A stretch of DNA of 64,000 nt, taken from assembly GCA_963921795.1 (NCBI GenBank), contig OY997641.1, positions 59,580,675-59,644,674 of the forward strand, written 5' to 3'. The position numbers were made by a program, and so were the translations under genes. The notes beneath the pieces were generated by a model. That model saw nothing but the letters and a program-made list of their open reading frames with translations, was not told the origin of the DNA and did no database searches. Every line of letters starts with the position of its first letter. The first letter of the stretch is position 1. This DNA is from Nannobrachium achirus (lineage: Eukaryota > Chordata > Actinopteri > Myctophiformes > Myctophidae). Below are positions 11,431-20,320 of this stretch, piece after piece.

Positions 11431-11824
11431 TTGCGACCAAAGGTCGCGGTTTACTCTGAAACTGTGCAGATATTGTCTGTGTTCATGTGTCCGTCACACC
11501 AACTGTTGTGACATGTGAGTCAGAGTGATGTCAGAACCGGTTCTGACATCACTCTGACTTGCTGACCAATAGGACTCCCCTTTTTGCCCTACAGTATGGA
11601 GATCCCTGATGTAATCAATATTAAGCCCATATCTGGCAAAACCCATGGACATATCCATATATCGAGATCCCTGATGTCATCAATATTAAGCCCATATATG
11701 GAGATCCCTCATGTCATCAATATTAAGCTCATATCTGGGAATGCCCATATATGGACATATTGTATTTCCTGACCTAATCAAACACTGGAGATCCATACAT
11801 AAAGACAATAGGGTATTTTACTAG
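11431..11824 (+). mobile_element. Helitron-like element, TTGCGACC family, short copy
   Basis: Begins TTGCGACC-AAA-GGTCGC after a host A and ends TTTTACTAG before a host T, the same termini as 6,142-7,184 in the other orientation. The interior has 'catatatggagat' motifs like those of the larger Helitrons. 394 bp, no coding. Confidence 0.6.
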
Positions 11825-12424
11825 TTTGGTACTTAAAATAAGTACTCAGAGCTAAATATTTTCTTAAAAGTCACACTGTGGATTCAACCTTTGTCTCAGA
11901 GGGTAATTTTTCCTTGATTTACATGTAAAATAATTTGATTGAAGATTTAATATCATGGTAAGAAAAACAAGAAATATTTTCTAAAAACACAAATAGTCAT
12001 CTTGTACAATTTTATCTGGTTTAGATTATCAATATTAAAACAAGAAATATAAAATCAATAATAATGTATTGCTAGATATAAGGTTGCAAGTCTTGCTTAG
12101 TTCATTAATTTTTGCAGTGTTGTCATTAATCTACCAGAGACTTTATGATTGATCATGGACTTCATCATGTGGAACTGGGAATTATGTCCAGAATTACAGA
12201 AGTCACGCTCTGTAGACATGCTCTGACTTAGGTCATGACCTACCGGTAGCCCCTTTCGGGACCCTTGTTTACCTTTTTAGAATTGGGAAGTCGGTAACAA
12301 GGGTCCCTTGCCGCTGCATCGGCTCTTTCTGATATGCACGCCGACCACTGTCTGGTCTCAGGATGAATACAGCGTCGCCCAGATGTTGTTGAGATTCTTT
12401 AAAGATACCCAGAACTGCACTAGG
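11825..12424. other. Non-coding, nothing recognised
   Basis: AT-rich until 12,180, then a GC-richer stretch with the short inverted pair 'gggacccttgtt' / 'aacaagggtccc'. No gene seen. Confidence 0.5.
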
Positions 12425-13247
12425 AGTCCTCGGAAACGTGTGCGAAGCGGCGCTAATCGTCGATGCCGTTAAAGGACAACTTTGTTTTTTTACAACAAGG
12501 GTTCATATTCTAGATTGTAATTAGAGAAAAGAAAAAGTGAGTGTTAAAATGTTTTGATTTGCTTTGTTCTATTGTTTTATTGCGTTTACCGTGCTAAAAT
12601 GTGGGGCATGCGTACGCTTGGGGGCATGCGTACAAGTGGCTAAATATGTCTTTTTAGACAGCGGTTTCTTTATTGCTATTTACAGTAACACTTCTAGCCC
12701 CCATAAGTCACATCCAACCATGAAAGGTTGCGTTGTATCTTGGGAATGGGCTTATTCTGTGTAAAATTACATATTTAGCCACTTGTACGCATGCCCCCAA
12801 CCACTGAAATACGAATCTCTAAAACAATAGAAAGAAGTAAATGAAATGATTTTAACACTAATCTTTTATATTTTTTAATTACAATCTAAAATATGAACCC
12901 TTGTTGTAAAAAACTAAAGTTGTCCTTTAAGTATTTTTAATCTATCTGTTAAAATTTGGCAGCTTTTTCCAAACTTTCTCTCGTTTCCCCATTACGTCAC
13001 ATGTCCCGCCTCTCCGCGGTGTGGTTGGCTACGTTCCTGCCTCTGATCTATCAGAGACACAAGACAGACACACTGACACACACTGCTACTACCAGTTAGC
13101 CAACCATGCCGCGGGGAGGCGGGACATGTGACGTAATGGGGAAGCGAGAGACAGTTTGGAAAACGCTGCTAAATTTTCACAGATAGATTAAAAATACTTA
13201 ACGGCATCGCAGATTACCGCCGATTCGCACACGTTTCCACGGTCTCC
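12425..13247. mobile_element. Compound foldback element (hairpins within a hairpin)
   Basis: Outer arms (about 12,435-12,475 and 13,200-13,240; 'gtgtgcgaa' / 'ttcgcacac', 'gatgccgtta' / 'taacggcatc') enclose two separate inverted repeats. The first has arms 12,470-12,640 and 12,770-12,935 (sharing 'gggggcatgcgtacaagtgg' and its complement). The second has arms about 12,930-13,045 and 13,095-13,202 (sharing 'attacgtcacatgtcccgcc'). No coding seen. Absent from copy B. Confidence 0.75.
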
Positions 13248-13324
13248 TTTGGAGTCCACGTGTGTATCCCAAAACAACCTGTTTTGCTTAACCTTCCATC
13301 TCGGACTCATCTTTACCCTCATCA

Positions 13325-14105
13325 TTTTCAAAGCGTGAGTTTGCTCAGGGTAGTTGACAGAGTACAGCATAGTCACAATGGGCCTAGATACACTACATAC
13401 TGTACACCACTACACCACATGGATACCCAATCATGTAACTGTCAAAATACTTGCAAAATGTCAATGAGGTTCACAATCACAACACCAGAGGCAGCCTCCA
13501 TCACCTCCAGCTGAGATTTGACTCAAACAAAGGGTTGAATTTGTTCTCCTGCTAAGCCACAAAATGTGGAATGCCCTATAAACAGCCTTAAAGTCGCACT
13601 GCAACGGAAGTGCTCCACTTGTTACACTTCCATAGGTGATTGGTGACTGGGACATAGCACTGGGAGGAATGTGATTTGACGGTCAAAAAGTAGGCAAGCC
13701 ATAACTCATTGAAGACATTAATATGTAAAGACGGGCGGGCTGACGGTCGACACTTCCCATAGGCTGTAACAAGGCAGCGGCTATGGAAACAATTTGTATG
13801 AGTGTTCATCCAACTTCTATGTGTTTCTAAATTGACTGTACCTGTAGGGACAGTCAACATTGAAGTACTGTATATGCATTGTGCCCTTATTTTCTCTTCT
13901 GTTGCTCAACAGCTGATGCGGTGGTTGGTGGGGTGGGTGGGAGGGAGAGGGAGCGATCTATCTGTGTATGTACCGGTATCTGTATATTTGTATTGTACGT
14001 ATCTATGCCTGCTGTTCGTGTTTTTATGTGTCCCCCTTTAAATTGGGATGCTGCATCTCAAAGGGCTCACCCTTCAATAAAAATCTGAATCTGAAATCTG
14101 AATAA
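13325..14105 (+). mobile_element. LINE 3' part: end of RT ORF plus 3'-UTR
   Basis: Forward translation resembles the end of the large LINE ORF (LRVVDRVQHSHNGP versus LKVADRVQHL; then -MWNAL- near 13,570). A 3'-UTR follows, ending 'tcaataaaaatctgaatctg' at about 14,100. It continues the fragment at 9,150-10,190 after unrelated insertions. Counterpart in copy B: 57,980-58,705. Confidence 0.65.
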
Positions 14106-14221
14106 TTGGCCCTATATGCTGCAGATTAGTGTTAGCGGCATTGCAGAGTTCAAGACTCTGATGCCAGACAGGAGGGTGTTGAGGGCAATGATTTAGGGGT
14201 TGGAGTTGGCTAATCTGCACC

Positions 14222-14238
14222 ATTTCTTTCTTTTAATT

Positions 14239-14286
<48 letters not shown>

Positions 14287-14288
14287 TC
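14222..14288. repeat. (CTTT)n microsatellite
   Basis: Perfect tetranucleotide run. The same tract precedes 'cacatacagac'-type repeats at 26,552, 30,846 and 58,788, so it is part of an interspersed repeat. The segmental duplication ends about 40 bp further on. Confidence 0.95.
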
Positions 14289-14676
14289 CACACACATACA
14301 GACTTTTATAAACAGTCAGATCTTATTTAGGGTGACCATACATTCTCTTTTCCCTGGACATGTCCTCTTTTAGGGGGGCGGCCTGTCTGGTTGATTGATT
14401 GATTGAAGAATTTATTAGAAGTTTGCAATAGAAAAAAGTACAGTTTCATGACAGTACAAATCACTGGTACAAGGTCAACTAAAAGGAGATCCTAGAAAGA
14501 CAAAGCTTATTTCCACAGGAACCACACTTTAAGTATCTCATATAACATTGAAAGACAGACGGATAGAACATAGTACTTTATCTAGGATAATATCAGTTTC
14601 AAAAGCATAACATCAAATACAAAAAGCAGAATACAAAGAAAAGGGGGGGGGGGGGGAGCATGGGGGCTTAGTCTAT

Positions 14677-14964
14677 TTACAAGTCACGGGTAGCTGCTGT
14701 CTGAAGGTGATTTTTCATACCAATTTTGAAGGAGGCTAGGGTTTTGCTCTCCTTTAGGGCTTGTGGAAGGGCATTCCACATGTTGATGGTATAGCAGGAG
14801 AACGAGTTAGCGCCTTGTTTAGTGTTAAATCTACGCTGATGATGATTAGTGGAGCTGCCTCTGGTGTTATGATCGTGAACATCCTTGACCTTTAAGAAGT
14901 AGTTTGTCAGGTACATGGGAATCTTGGAGGTGTAGTGTATCTTGTACACCAGGCCCCATTGCAA
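14677..14964 (-). CDS. Frameshifted C-terminal tail of the LINE polyprotein
   Basis: The long LINE ORF runs -DRVQHLAMGPG- into a stop, while this frame continues with -QWGLVYKIHYT-, HNTRGSS and MWNALPQALKESKT, the usual C-terminal end of such elements. A single extra base near 14,962 (minus strand CTTGCAATGG) explains the switch. The degenerate copies at 13,325 and 57,980 have both blocks, supporting one ancestral frame. It adds about 95 residues. Confidence 0.75.
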   Translation of the reverse strand: MQWGLVYKIHYTSKIPMYLTNYFLKVKDVHDHNTRGSSTNHHQRRFNTKQGANSFSCYTINMWNALPQALKESKTLASFKIGMKNHLQTAATRDL

Positions 14965-17881
14965 GATGCTGTACTCTGTCAGCTACTTTGAGCCACCCCA
15001 CGCTTTCGTGGTGATGCTCGGTAAGGTGGGTCAGAGGAGGGAGACCAAGCACAACCCTAATTAGTTTGTTTTGGGCTGTTTGGAGCTTTAGCTTTAAGGC
15101 AGCTGGGGCGTCGCGATACCAGACAAGGACTCCGTAATCAATGAGGGGCCCAATAAGAGCACCTCCTAGTGTCTTTCGGGATTTAATATTGATCAGCGGG
15201 GCAACTCTTTGCAAGAAGCGAATTCGTTGATTGACTTTATTGATTACCTTGGTGGTCATTTTTTCACTGGATAGGTTAGCCTCCAGGATGCAACCCAGGT
15301 AGCAGATGTGATTTTTTCTCTCTATCACAGTGTCACCTACTTTAATTGTGAAGTTCTCAACTAGGCTAAGTTTCTGACTAGATCCAAAGAGGATACATTC
15401 AGTTTTCCCTAGGTGAATTGAGAGTCTGTTGTCATTGAGCCAGGTGCAGATCTTGTTAAGTTCACAGTTAAGGGCCTTTTCAACCTGCAATATGTCTCTG
15501 CCTGAGACTAGGAGAGCCGAGTCATCCGCGAACAGAAACAGATTGCAGTCACAAGCAGATGACATGTCGTTTACGTATATTAAGAACAACAGTGGTCCTA
15601 GTATACTCCCTTGAGGTACTCCACAGTTTACTGGGAGGGGGGGGGACAGGGTTCCGTTGACTTCCACCATCTGTTCCCTCCCCACCAAGTAAGAGTGCAT
15701 CCATCTCACTGCTGTGCTATCAAGACCAATAGCTTTGAGTTTTTCAATCAGAATAGAATGATCGACGGTGTCAAATGCCTTCTGGAGGTCCAGCATGACC
15801 ATGCCGCAATATTTGCCATCGTGAATTTCACGTTTGATGTAATCATTCAAATAGATGAGGCATGTATCTGTGGAATGGGACTCTCTGAAGCCAGACTGGA
15901 ACTCGTAGATCAGTTTATTCTCTTCAAGATATTTAGCCACCTGTTCATAGACAATTTTTTCCATTACCTTAGAGATGGAACTAAGGATTGAGATTGGCCT
16001 GTAGTTGCCAGGGTCAAGTTTACTGCCTTTTTTGTGCAGGGGGGTTACCTTGGCTAATTTGAAGTCCTGGGGGACATAACCCTGCTTGATAGATAGATTA
16101 ATAATATGGGTAATGATTGGGGCAATGGTGGCAGCTGAGTCTATGAGAAATTTGGGGGCGATTTTATCATGGCCAGCGGCCTTGAATTGAGGTAGGGTGC
16201 GCAGTTTTTTAAACACTTCTTCAGTTGTCACCGTGGCAAGTTTACAGTTGTCTTTGCATACCCCAAGGTTCCTGTAGAATTTCAAAATGTGCCTAACACC
16301 AAACAGCCCAGATGGAGCGGGCAGTTTATTGACCAGATTTTTGGCCATGGAGGTGAAGTAGATGTTGAGATTTTTGGCTACATCAAGACTATCAGTGAGG
16401 AGGGTTATGGGAGTTTGGATGGATATGTTGCTGGCTATGGATCTGAGTTTAGCACCACAGCCTAGCTGGGTTTTAAATAGCTTCCATAGGTCTCGTGGTT
16501 TGTGGATGTTTTCCTCAACTTTCTCATCCAAGTAGTTTTTTTTGGCAGAAAGGATTAAGGAGGTTGTCCGATTTCTCAGTTTATTAGCCTCTAAGCTGAC
16601 TATTTCTAATTTGGCTTCAAGGTGTTTATTGGGGCCTTTTTTGAGTTTGTGATTATATTTGCGTTTCTCAGAGTATTTTTTGTCTCTGAGTTTCATTGAT
16701 TCACAGATTTCCGAATTCCACCATGGCTGTGAGCGGGCTTTAACCCTGACCCTACGCAAAGGAGCCACTTCGTCTAGGGTAGTGTTGAAAATGGATTTAA
16801 AGCCTAGCCAGGCTTCATCGACCTGAGTGCTAGCTAGTACTGGGGACCAGTCAGATTTCTCCAGTTTGTGGTTAAAGGCTTCGCTAGAGTAGGTTTTGAG
16901 GTTTCTAGCTTCAACTGTTTTGTGGCCGTCAGCTTTGGACTTATGTATTTTGCGGGTGCAGTAAATGATATCATGGTCGCTTAGACCACCACATTCAATA
17001 GTCCCACTCGCGGAGACTTTAGATTTGTCTGTGGTTACAATGAGATCTATGGTGGTTTGAGAGTTATCTGTAACCCTAGTTGGCTTGGTGATGAGCTGAG
17101 TGAGACCCTGTTGATTACATAGCTTATTGAACTTTTTGAATAGAGGAGCTTCTTTACGAAGCATGTCTATGTTCCAATCGCCAATAATGTATTTTTCAAC
17201 ATTGTCCACCGGTGCAAGGCTCTCCTCCAGTAACTCACAGAAATCATTTTGGTCGGGCGGTCTATAGATGGCACCGATTAGTATGTTTTTAGCTTTCTTA
17301 AGAATCACTTCCACCCATACAGTTTCTAAAGAGCGGTGTTGTAGGTCAGGGCGGGGGATATACTTAATACAGTTATGAACATACATGCATACACCACCAC
17401 CAAATCTGTTTCTATCATTTCGGATGACCGAGTAGTTGTCAATTTCGATCTGAGAGTCAGTGATAGAGTCATCAAGTTTGGTCTCTGAGAAGGTTAGAAA
17501 GTGGACCTTACCTTCGTGAACCATATGCCTGATTTGATCATATTTAGCAAACAAACTGTTAATGTTTAAGTGCATAATATGAATACCTCTTTTCACAAAG
17601 CGGCTGGCAAAGTCCATGGCGAGGTCTATGGAAGTGGTGTTCGCATCGGCGTCGGTGGGGGAGGGGGGGTTGGTTGCAGTCTCTGGGGGCTTCAGAGGGG
17701 GACAAAGGGACAAAGGGGTCTCCATGTACAGTTGGGGGATGGGGTGGTGGGGGGCCATGGTCACCGATTTGACCCAGGTTGAATACAGCGCTTTGGCCTT
17801 CTCCGTTAGCCAGCGTGGAGCAGAGTTAATGTAGACTCTGTTCTGGGGTGCTGGGTCCACGAGGGGGTCCGCGTGGTCCAT
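14867..17881 (-). CDS. LINE endonuclease-reverse transcriptase
   Basis: 1,004 codons. An AP-type endonuclease spans about residues 98-330, with LNINSL, SETKLD, GGVCMYV, IYRPPDQ, IGDWNID and GLSDHDI in family order. The central basic linker includes NKLRNRT. The reverse transcriptase (about 600-860) has NYRPISIL, LDLQKAFDTVDH, GVPQGSILGPLLF and the catalytic FADD box (ADD at about 785-787). This enzyme pair nicks target DNA and copies the element RNA in place. The reading frame is open upstream of the first Met as far as the UGA at 17,987, so the listed start is only the first ATG. Intact core motifs suggest a fairly young copy, but the 3' frameshift would remove the normal C-terminus. Clade assignment (CR1/L2/Rex1 group) is by motif style. 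Confidence 0.9.
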   Translation of the reverse strand: MDHADPLVDPAPQNRVYINSAPRWLTEKAKALYSTWVKSVTMAPHHPIPQLYMETPLSLCPPLKPPETATNPPSPTDADANTTSIDLAMDFASRFVKRGIHIMHLNINSLFAKYDQIRHMVHEGKVHFLTFSETKLDDSITDSQIEIDNYSVIRNDRNRFGGGVCMYVHNCIKYIPRPDLQHRSLETVWVEVILKKAKNILIGAIYRPPDQNDFCELLEESLAPVDNVEKYIIGDWNIDMLRKEAPLFKKFNKLCNQQGLTQLITKPTRVTDNSQTTIDLIVTTDKSKVSASGTIECGGLSDHDIIYCTRKIHKSKADGHKTVEARNLKTYSSEAFNHKLEKSDWSPVLASTQVDEAWLGFKSIFNTTLDEVAPLRRVRVKARSQPWWNSEICESMKLRDKKYSEKRKYNHKLKKGPNKHLEAKLEIVSLEANKLRNRTTSLILSAKKNYLDEKVEENIHKPRDLWKLFKTQLGCGAKLRSIASNISIQTPITLLTDSLDVAKNLNIYFTSMAKNLVNKLPAPSGLFGVRHILKFYRNLGVCKDNCKLATVTTEEVFKKLRTLPQFKAAGHDKIAPKFLIDSAATIAPIITHIINLSIKQGYVPQDFKLAKVTPLHKKGSKLDPGNYRPISILSSISKVMEKIVYEQVAKYLEENKLIYEFQSGFRESHSTDTCLIYLNDYIKREIHDGKYCGMVMLDLQKAFDTVDHSILIEKLKAIGLDSTAVRWMHSYLVGREQMVEVNGTLSPPLPVNCGVPQGSILGPLLFLIYVNDMSSACDCNLFLFADDSALLVSGRDILQVEKALNCELNKICTWLNDNRLSIHLGKTECILFGSSQKLSLVENFTIKVGDTVIERKNHICYLGCILEANLSSEKMTTKVINKVNQRIRFLQRVAPLINIKSRKTLGGALIGPLIDYGVLVWYRDAPAALKLKLQTAQNKLIRVVLGLPPLTHLTEHHHESVGWLKVADRVQHLAMGPGVQDTLHLQDSHVPDKLLLKGQGCSRS

Positions 17882-17981
17882 GAAGGGGTCCGCCGGGTGC
17901 GTCTGCAGGTCGGGTGGGTCGGTGGGGCCGCCGGGGTCCGGTGTTGCGTGATTTGCGTCGATGATGCTGGTCTCGTGCTGA

Positions 17982-17992
17982 GCTAGTCATGC
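17982..17992 (-). promoter_or_regulatory. UGA-CUAG stop-codon readthrough context
   Basis: The minus strand reads GCA TGA CTA GCT. The ORF at 18,490-17,987 and the endonuclease/RT ORF are in the same frame and are separated only by this stop; 35 further sense codons lead to the next Met. UGA followed by CUAG is the best-known readthrough context in animal cells. Whether it works here is inference. Confidence 0.55.
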
Positions 17993-18490
17993 GGGGGCGA
18001 TCGCCGAGGGTTCTCCGGGGGTCCGTGAGCCAGGGGGTCCTTCGACGATCCGTGAGTCCGCGGAGGCGACTGCCGTGTGTTCGTCGGGGGTCGGCTGGTC
18101 GGGACATCTGGAGTAGCCCGTTGTTATTCCCTCAGGATTCATCAGTGAGGAGCTAGCTAAGTTAGCATCGTTAGCTTCGCTGATCACAGACAAAGAAGGA
18201 TCTGCCGTCGTCAATCCAACTGCAGTAGCGAGAGCAGCTAGTCTTCGGGTCATCTGTCTGGTAGCATAGGCGGCGGGTGAGCCAAACGTTTGGCGAGGCT
18301 GCACCCCGCCGAACCCCCCCCCCCCCCCCCCCCCCGGTGGCGGGGGCGCGCCTCCACCGGCTGTGTCAGACACTGCCTCCATGCCATTTATATACAAGAA
18401 TACAGCGACCCAAACAGTTACAGACCTATCTGACACAATGACAACAATCTGTAGGTCTACACAATAGACAACAGTATGCACACACATCAC
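17987..18490 (-). CDS. LINE N-terminal ORF ending in UGA
   Basis: 167 codons; a plausible internal start is the ATG at 18,382 (MEAVSDTAGGG). The protein has a Pro/Gly run encoded by a C tract, then an Ala/Ser/Pro-rich, apparently disordered region and no recognised domain. It ends GEPSAIAPA-UGA, directly in frame with the long LINE ORF. It could be a short ORF1, or the N-terminal part of one polyprotein made by readthrough. The C tract at 18,318-18,335 is a likely place for length error or frameshift. Confidence 0.5.
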   Translation of the reverse strand: MMCVHTVVYCVDLQIVVIVSDRSVTVWVAVFLYINGMEAVSDTAGGGAPPPPGGGGGGGFGGVQPRQTFGSPAAYATRQMTRRLAALATAVGLTTADPSLSVISEANDANLASSSLMNPEGITTGYSRCPDQPTPDEHTAVASADSRIVEGPPGSRTPGEPSAIAPA

Positions 18491-18585
18491 ATCTTATGCA
18501 ACCAAATTACGCACGGTGACGGCAGTATGCACACACATCACATCTTATGCAACCAAATTACGCACGGTGACGGCGCAGCCGCGCG

Positions 18586-18637
<52 letters not shown>
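18473..18637. repeat. 51-bp direct duplication followed by (GC)n(CA)n
   Basis: The unit starting 'agtatgcacacacatcac' occurs at 18,473 and 18,524, then an alternating GC and CA tract runs to 18,637. It separates the UGA-terminated ORF from the 2A ORF. Confidence 0.85.
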
Positions 18638-18639
<2 letters not shown>

Positions 18640-19173
18640 TATTCTGTTGATACAGGCTTTCAGCTGCGCGATAGAGAGGAGAAGTCCTAACAGTTGACTG
18701 TTCAGGCAATAATACTCACAGATGAAGTGTTCCACTTCCAGAATCAGAAAGTATCCGTGATGATGATAATATCATTGTATAGTTTCCTCGCTGGCGTAAT
18801 TGTCCAATGTCGACGTCATGATTAATGCCTTTGTTTGCTTGTGCATCGCTGCCTGTCTCATTTGAAAGTGTCTGTGGTATATTTTAGTTGATACAAATTA
18901 CAAAAGGTTTTGAAAGTGCGCGGTCCACTGCAGCCATCATCACTACACTTCTCACTAAACGTAAACAAAACAACATTGTCTGTCTGTGAATGCTCTTCCT
19001 GTTGTCCTTCACAATAAAGTGTCCCCCTTTACTTCTTCCCAATGCGTGACATTTTACTCAGAAAAATAACACGAAATAGGTGTAACAGAGGCAGCGCGAT
19101 GACGGTCAGGCAGGTTCATTTGGACTGAGACTGTCAGTCGGAGGCTGACGGCCGGGCCCCCGCGGTTCATATA
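18640..19173. other. Non-coding gap inside the LINE region
   Basis: No coding sequence in either strand. It may be the LINE 5'-UTR or an internal spacer between the two upstream ORFs. Nothing recognised. Confidence 0.4.
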
Positions 19174-19626
19174 TTATATAATTTGCAAAATACCCAGCGT
19201 AGCATTTGGGAAGGCACAGCCTCCCCTGGCCTTATTGACCCGCCGCCTATGTCTGGTAGCTACAGGCCCTGGATTCGATTCTATATCTCCTGATTGTAGT
19301 AATAATAAGAAGATCAAAGATCGACTCATACAACCATTCAGGGGTTTGTCTCTTTTGTTCCGGTTAGCAGCCAGCAAAGATTGAATAACATGAGATCCAA
19401 AGCTCGGGTGCTTAGCTACCGTTTTGGCAAGAAGATATAACTCACTGTGTTTTTCGTCCGTTTTGTCCATTTCCCATAAAAGATTCTCGTATTCCATTGG
19501 TGTTAGGATCTGTGGTGATTTATAGCATAAATCCGTGATCCATAGTAGAAAAAGAAGAAAATGTGGGATGAACCAAGCCTTTGGTGTTTTGGTTCCGGAG
19601 CGTGAGCGAAAAACACGTCCTGCCAT
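19174..19626 (-). CDS. Small ORF with 2A-like ribosome-skipping peptide
   Basis: 150 codons. A hydrophobic stretch near the N-terminus (FLLFLLWI) is followed at about residues 107-121 by LLLLQSGDIESNPGP, a complete 2A consensus (DxExNPGP) at 19,265-19,290. Ribosomes skip the Gly-Pro bond at such sequences, releasing two products. 2A-like peptides are known at the front of some APE-type non-LTR retrotransposon ORFs. Here the frame stops 30 codons after the 2A, so the downstream product would be a short basic peptide (RHRRRVNKARGG) unless a frameshift or splice restores a longer frame. Confidence 0.65.
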   Translation of the reverse strand: MAGRVFRSRSGTKTPKAWFIPHFLLFLLWITDLCYKSPQILTPMEYENLLWEMDKTDEKHSELYLLAKTVAKHPSFGSHVIQSLLAANRNKRDKPLNGCMSRSLIFLLLLQSGDIESNPGPVATRHRRRVNKARGGCAFPNATLGILQII

Positions 19627-19663
19627 GGTGATGTCCGGAAGTGAATTGGGGGGGTTTTATAAA

Positions 19664-19867
19664 TTCCCCAACTATCTCCAAGACTCCCTCCCCAGTCAGA
19701 GTTCAGCGTTTGAATAAATGCTGAACTACTGTTAAACAGAGCAGCTGGATGCCTTGGTACAGCAAACATTGTTTTATAATTGAGACTGGGAGCTTGATAA
19801 TGCAATACAAGCTCAGATGGGAATTAATGTCATGGAACCAGTAACAAAGTTTGGCAGGCTATATTAA

Positions 19868-19870
<3 letters not shown>
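19664..19870. repeat. Interspersed repeat shared with 30,345-30,545
   Basis: Both loci contain 'ccctccccagtcagagttca', 'ctgaactactgttaaacaga' and 'gatgggaattaatgtcatg', and both end at a GT-rich tract. Probably a fragment of one dispersed element. No coding. Confidence 0.7.

Positions 19871-19946
<76 letters not shown>
19871..19946. repeat. (GT)n microsatellite
   Basis: A GT run grading into GTGC at its right end. Confidence 0.97.
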
Positions 19947-20242
19947 ACGCAATTTCTGACAAACCAGCTAACTCCACCCGATTGGCCCTATCTTTTTTCA
20001 TAAATATGTGCTATTGAACACCCTTTACGTCTGTGTGTTGGTTAAGACAGACACATGGAGACAGACACATGGATATGCCATATTTACCATTTTTAGCTCC
20101 CAACAGCTTAGAAAATGTCTCTGGAAACCTAGACAAATGCTTTTCCCAGCATGCTTTGCAAACAGGTTCATGGTGCCTGTCCCCTGATTGGCCCAAAGCT
20201 AGACCACTGACCCAAGTATATGGGTTACCACTAACCCCAAAA
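19947..20242. other. Non-coding flank of the foldback
   Basis: No gene or element recognised. Confidence 0.4.
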
Positions 20243-20320
20243 TTAGTAGGGCAGGAGAGAGGGGTCTACCAGCACCCCAATGACATGTTTTCGAAACCTG
20301 TTTTTTTTGGACCGTTATGA

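Larger units (their letters stand above)
1..14330 (+). repeat. Segmental duplication, copy A (runs off left edge)
   Basis: Collinear with 49,157-58,890 in direct orientation: the first bases of the window match from 49,157 on, and similarity ends near 14,330 / 58,890 just past a CTTT tract. It contains Tx1-like LINE remnants, an ApoL-like gene and a second degenerate LINE in the same order as copy B. A-only insertions are 1,231-1,672, 6,142-7,184, 7,263-8,217, 9,363-9,597 and most of 10,900-13,320. The left breakpoint is outside the window. Confidence 0.9.
14387..19626 (-). mobile_element. Near-complete APE-type LINE (CR1/L2/Rex1-like group)
   Basis: Reading right to left: a 2A-containing ORF (19,626-19,174), a short ORF ending in UGA (18,490-17,987), a long endonuclease/RT ORF (17,881-14,867) continued after a 1-nt frameshift to 14,677, a 3'-UTR, and a 3' tail of TCAA repeats (TTGATTGATTGATTGA on the plus strand at 14,393). 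Fragments of the same family at 9,150, 13,325, 55,155 and 57,980 show it is multicopy. That the 2A ORF belongs to this same insertion is likely but not proven, since about 680 bp of other sequence separates it. Confidence 0.8.

Noticed and set aside
15611..15991. Plus-strand ORF opposite the LINE
   Set aside because: Antisense shadow of the reverse transcriptase frame.
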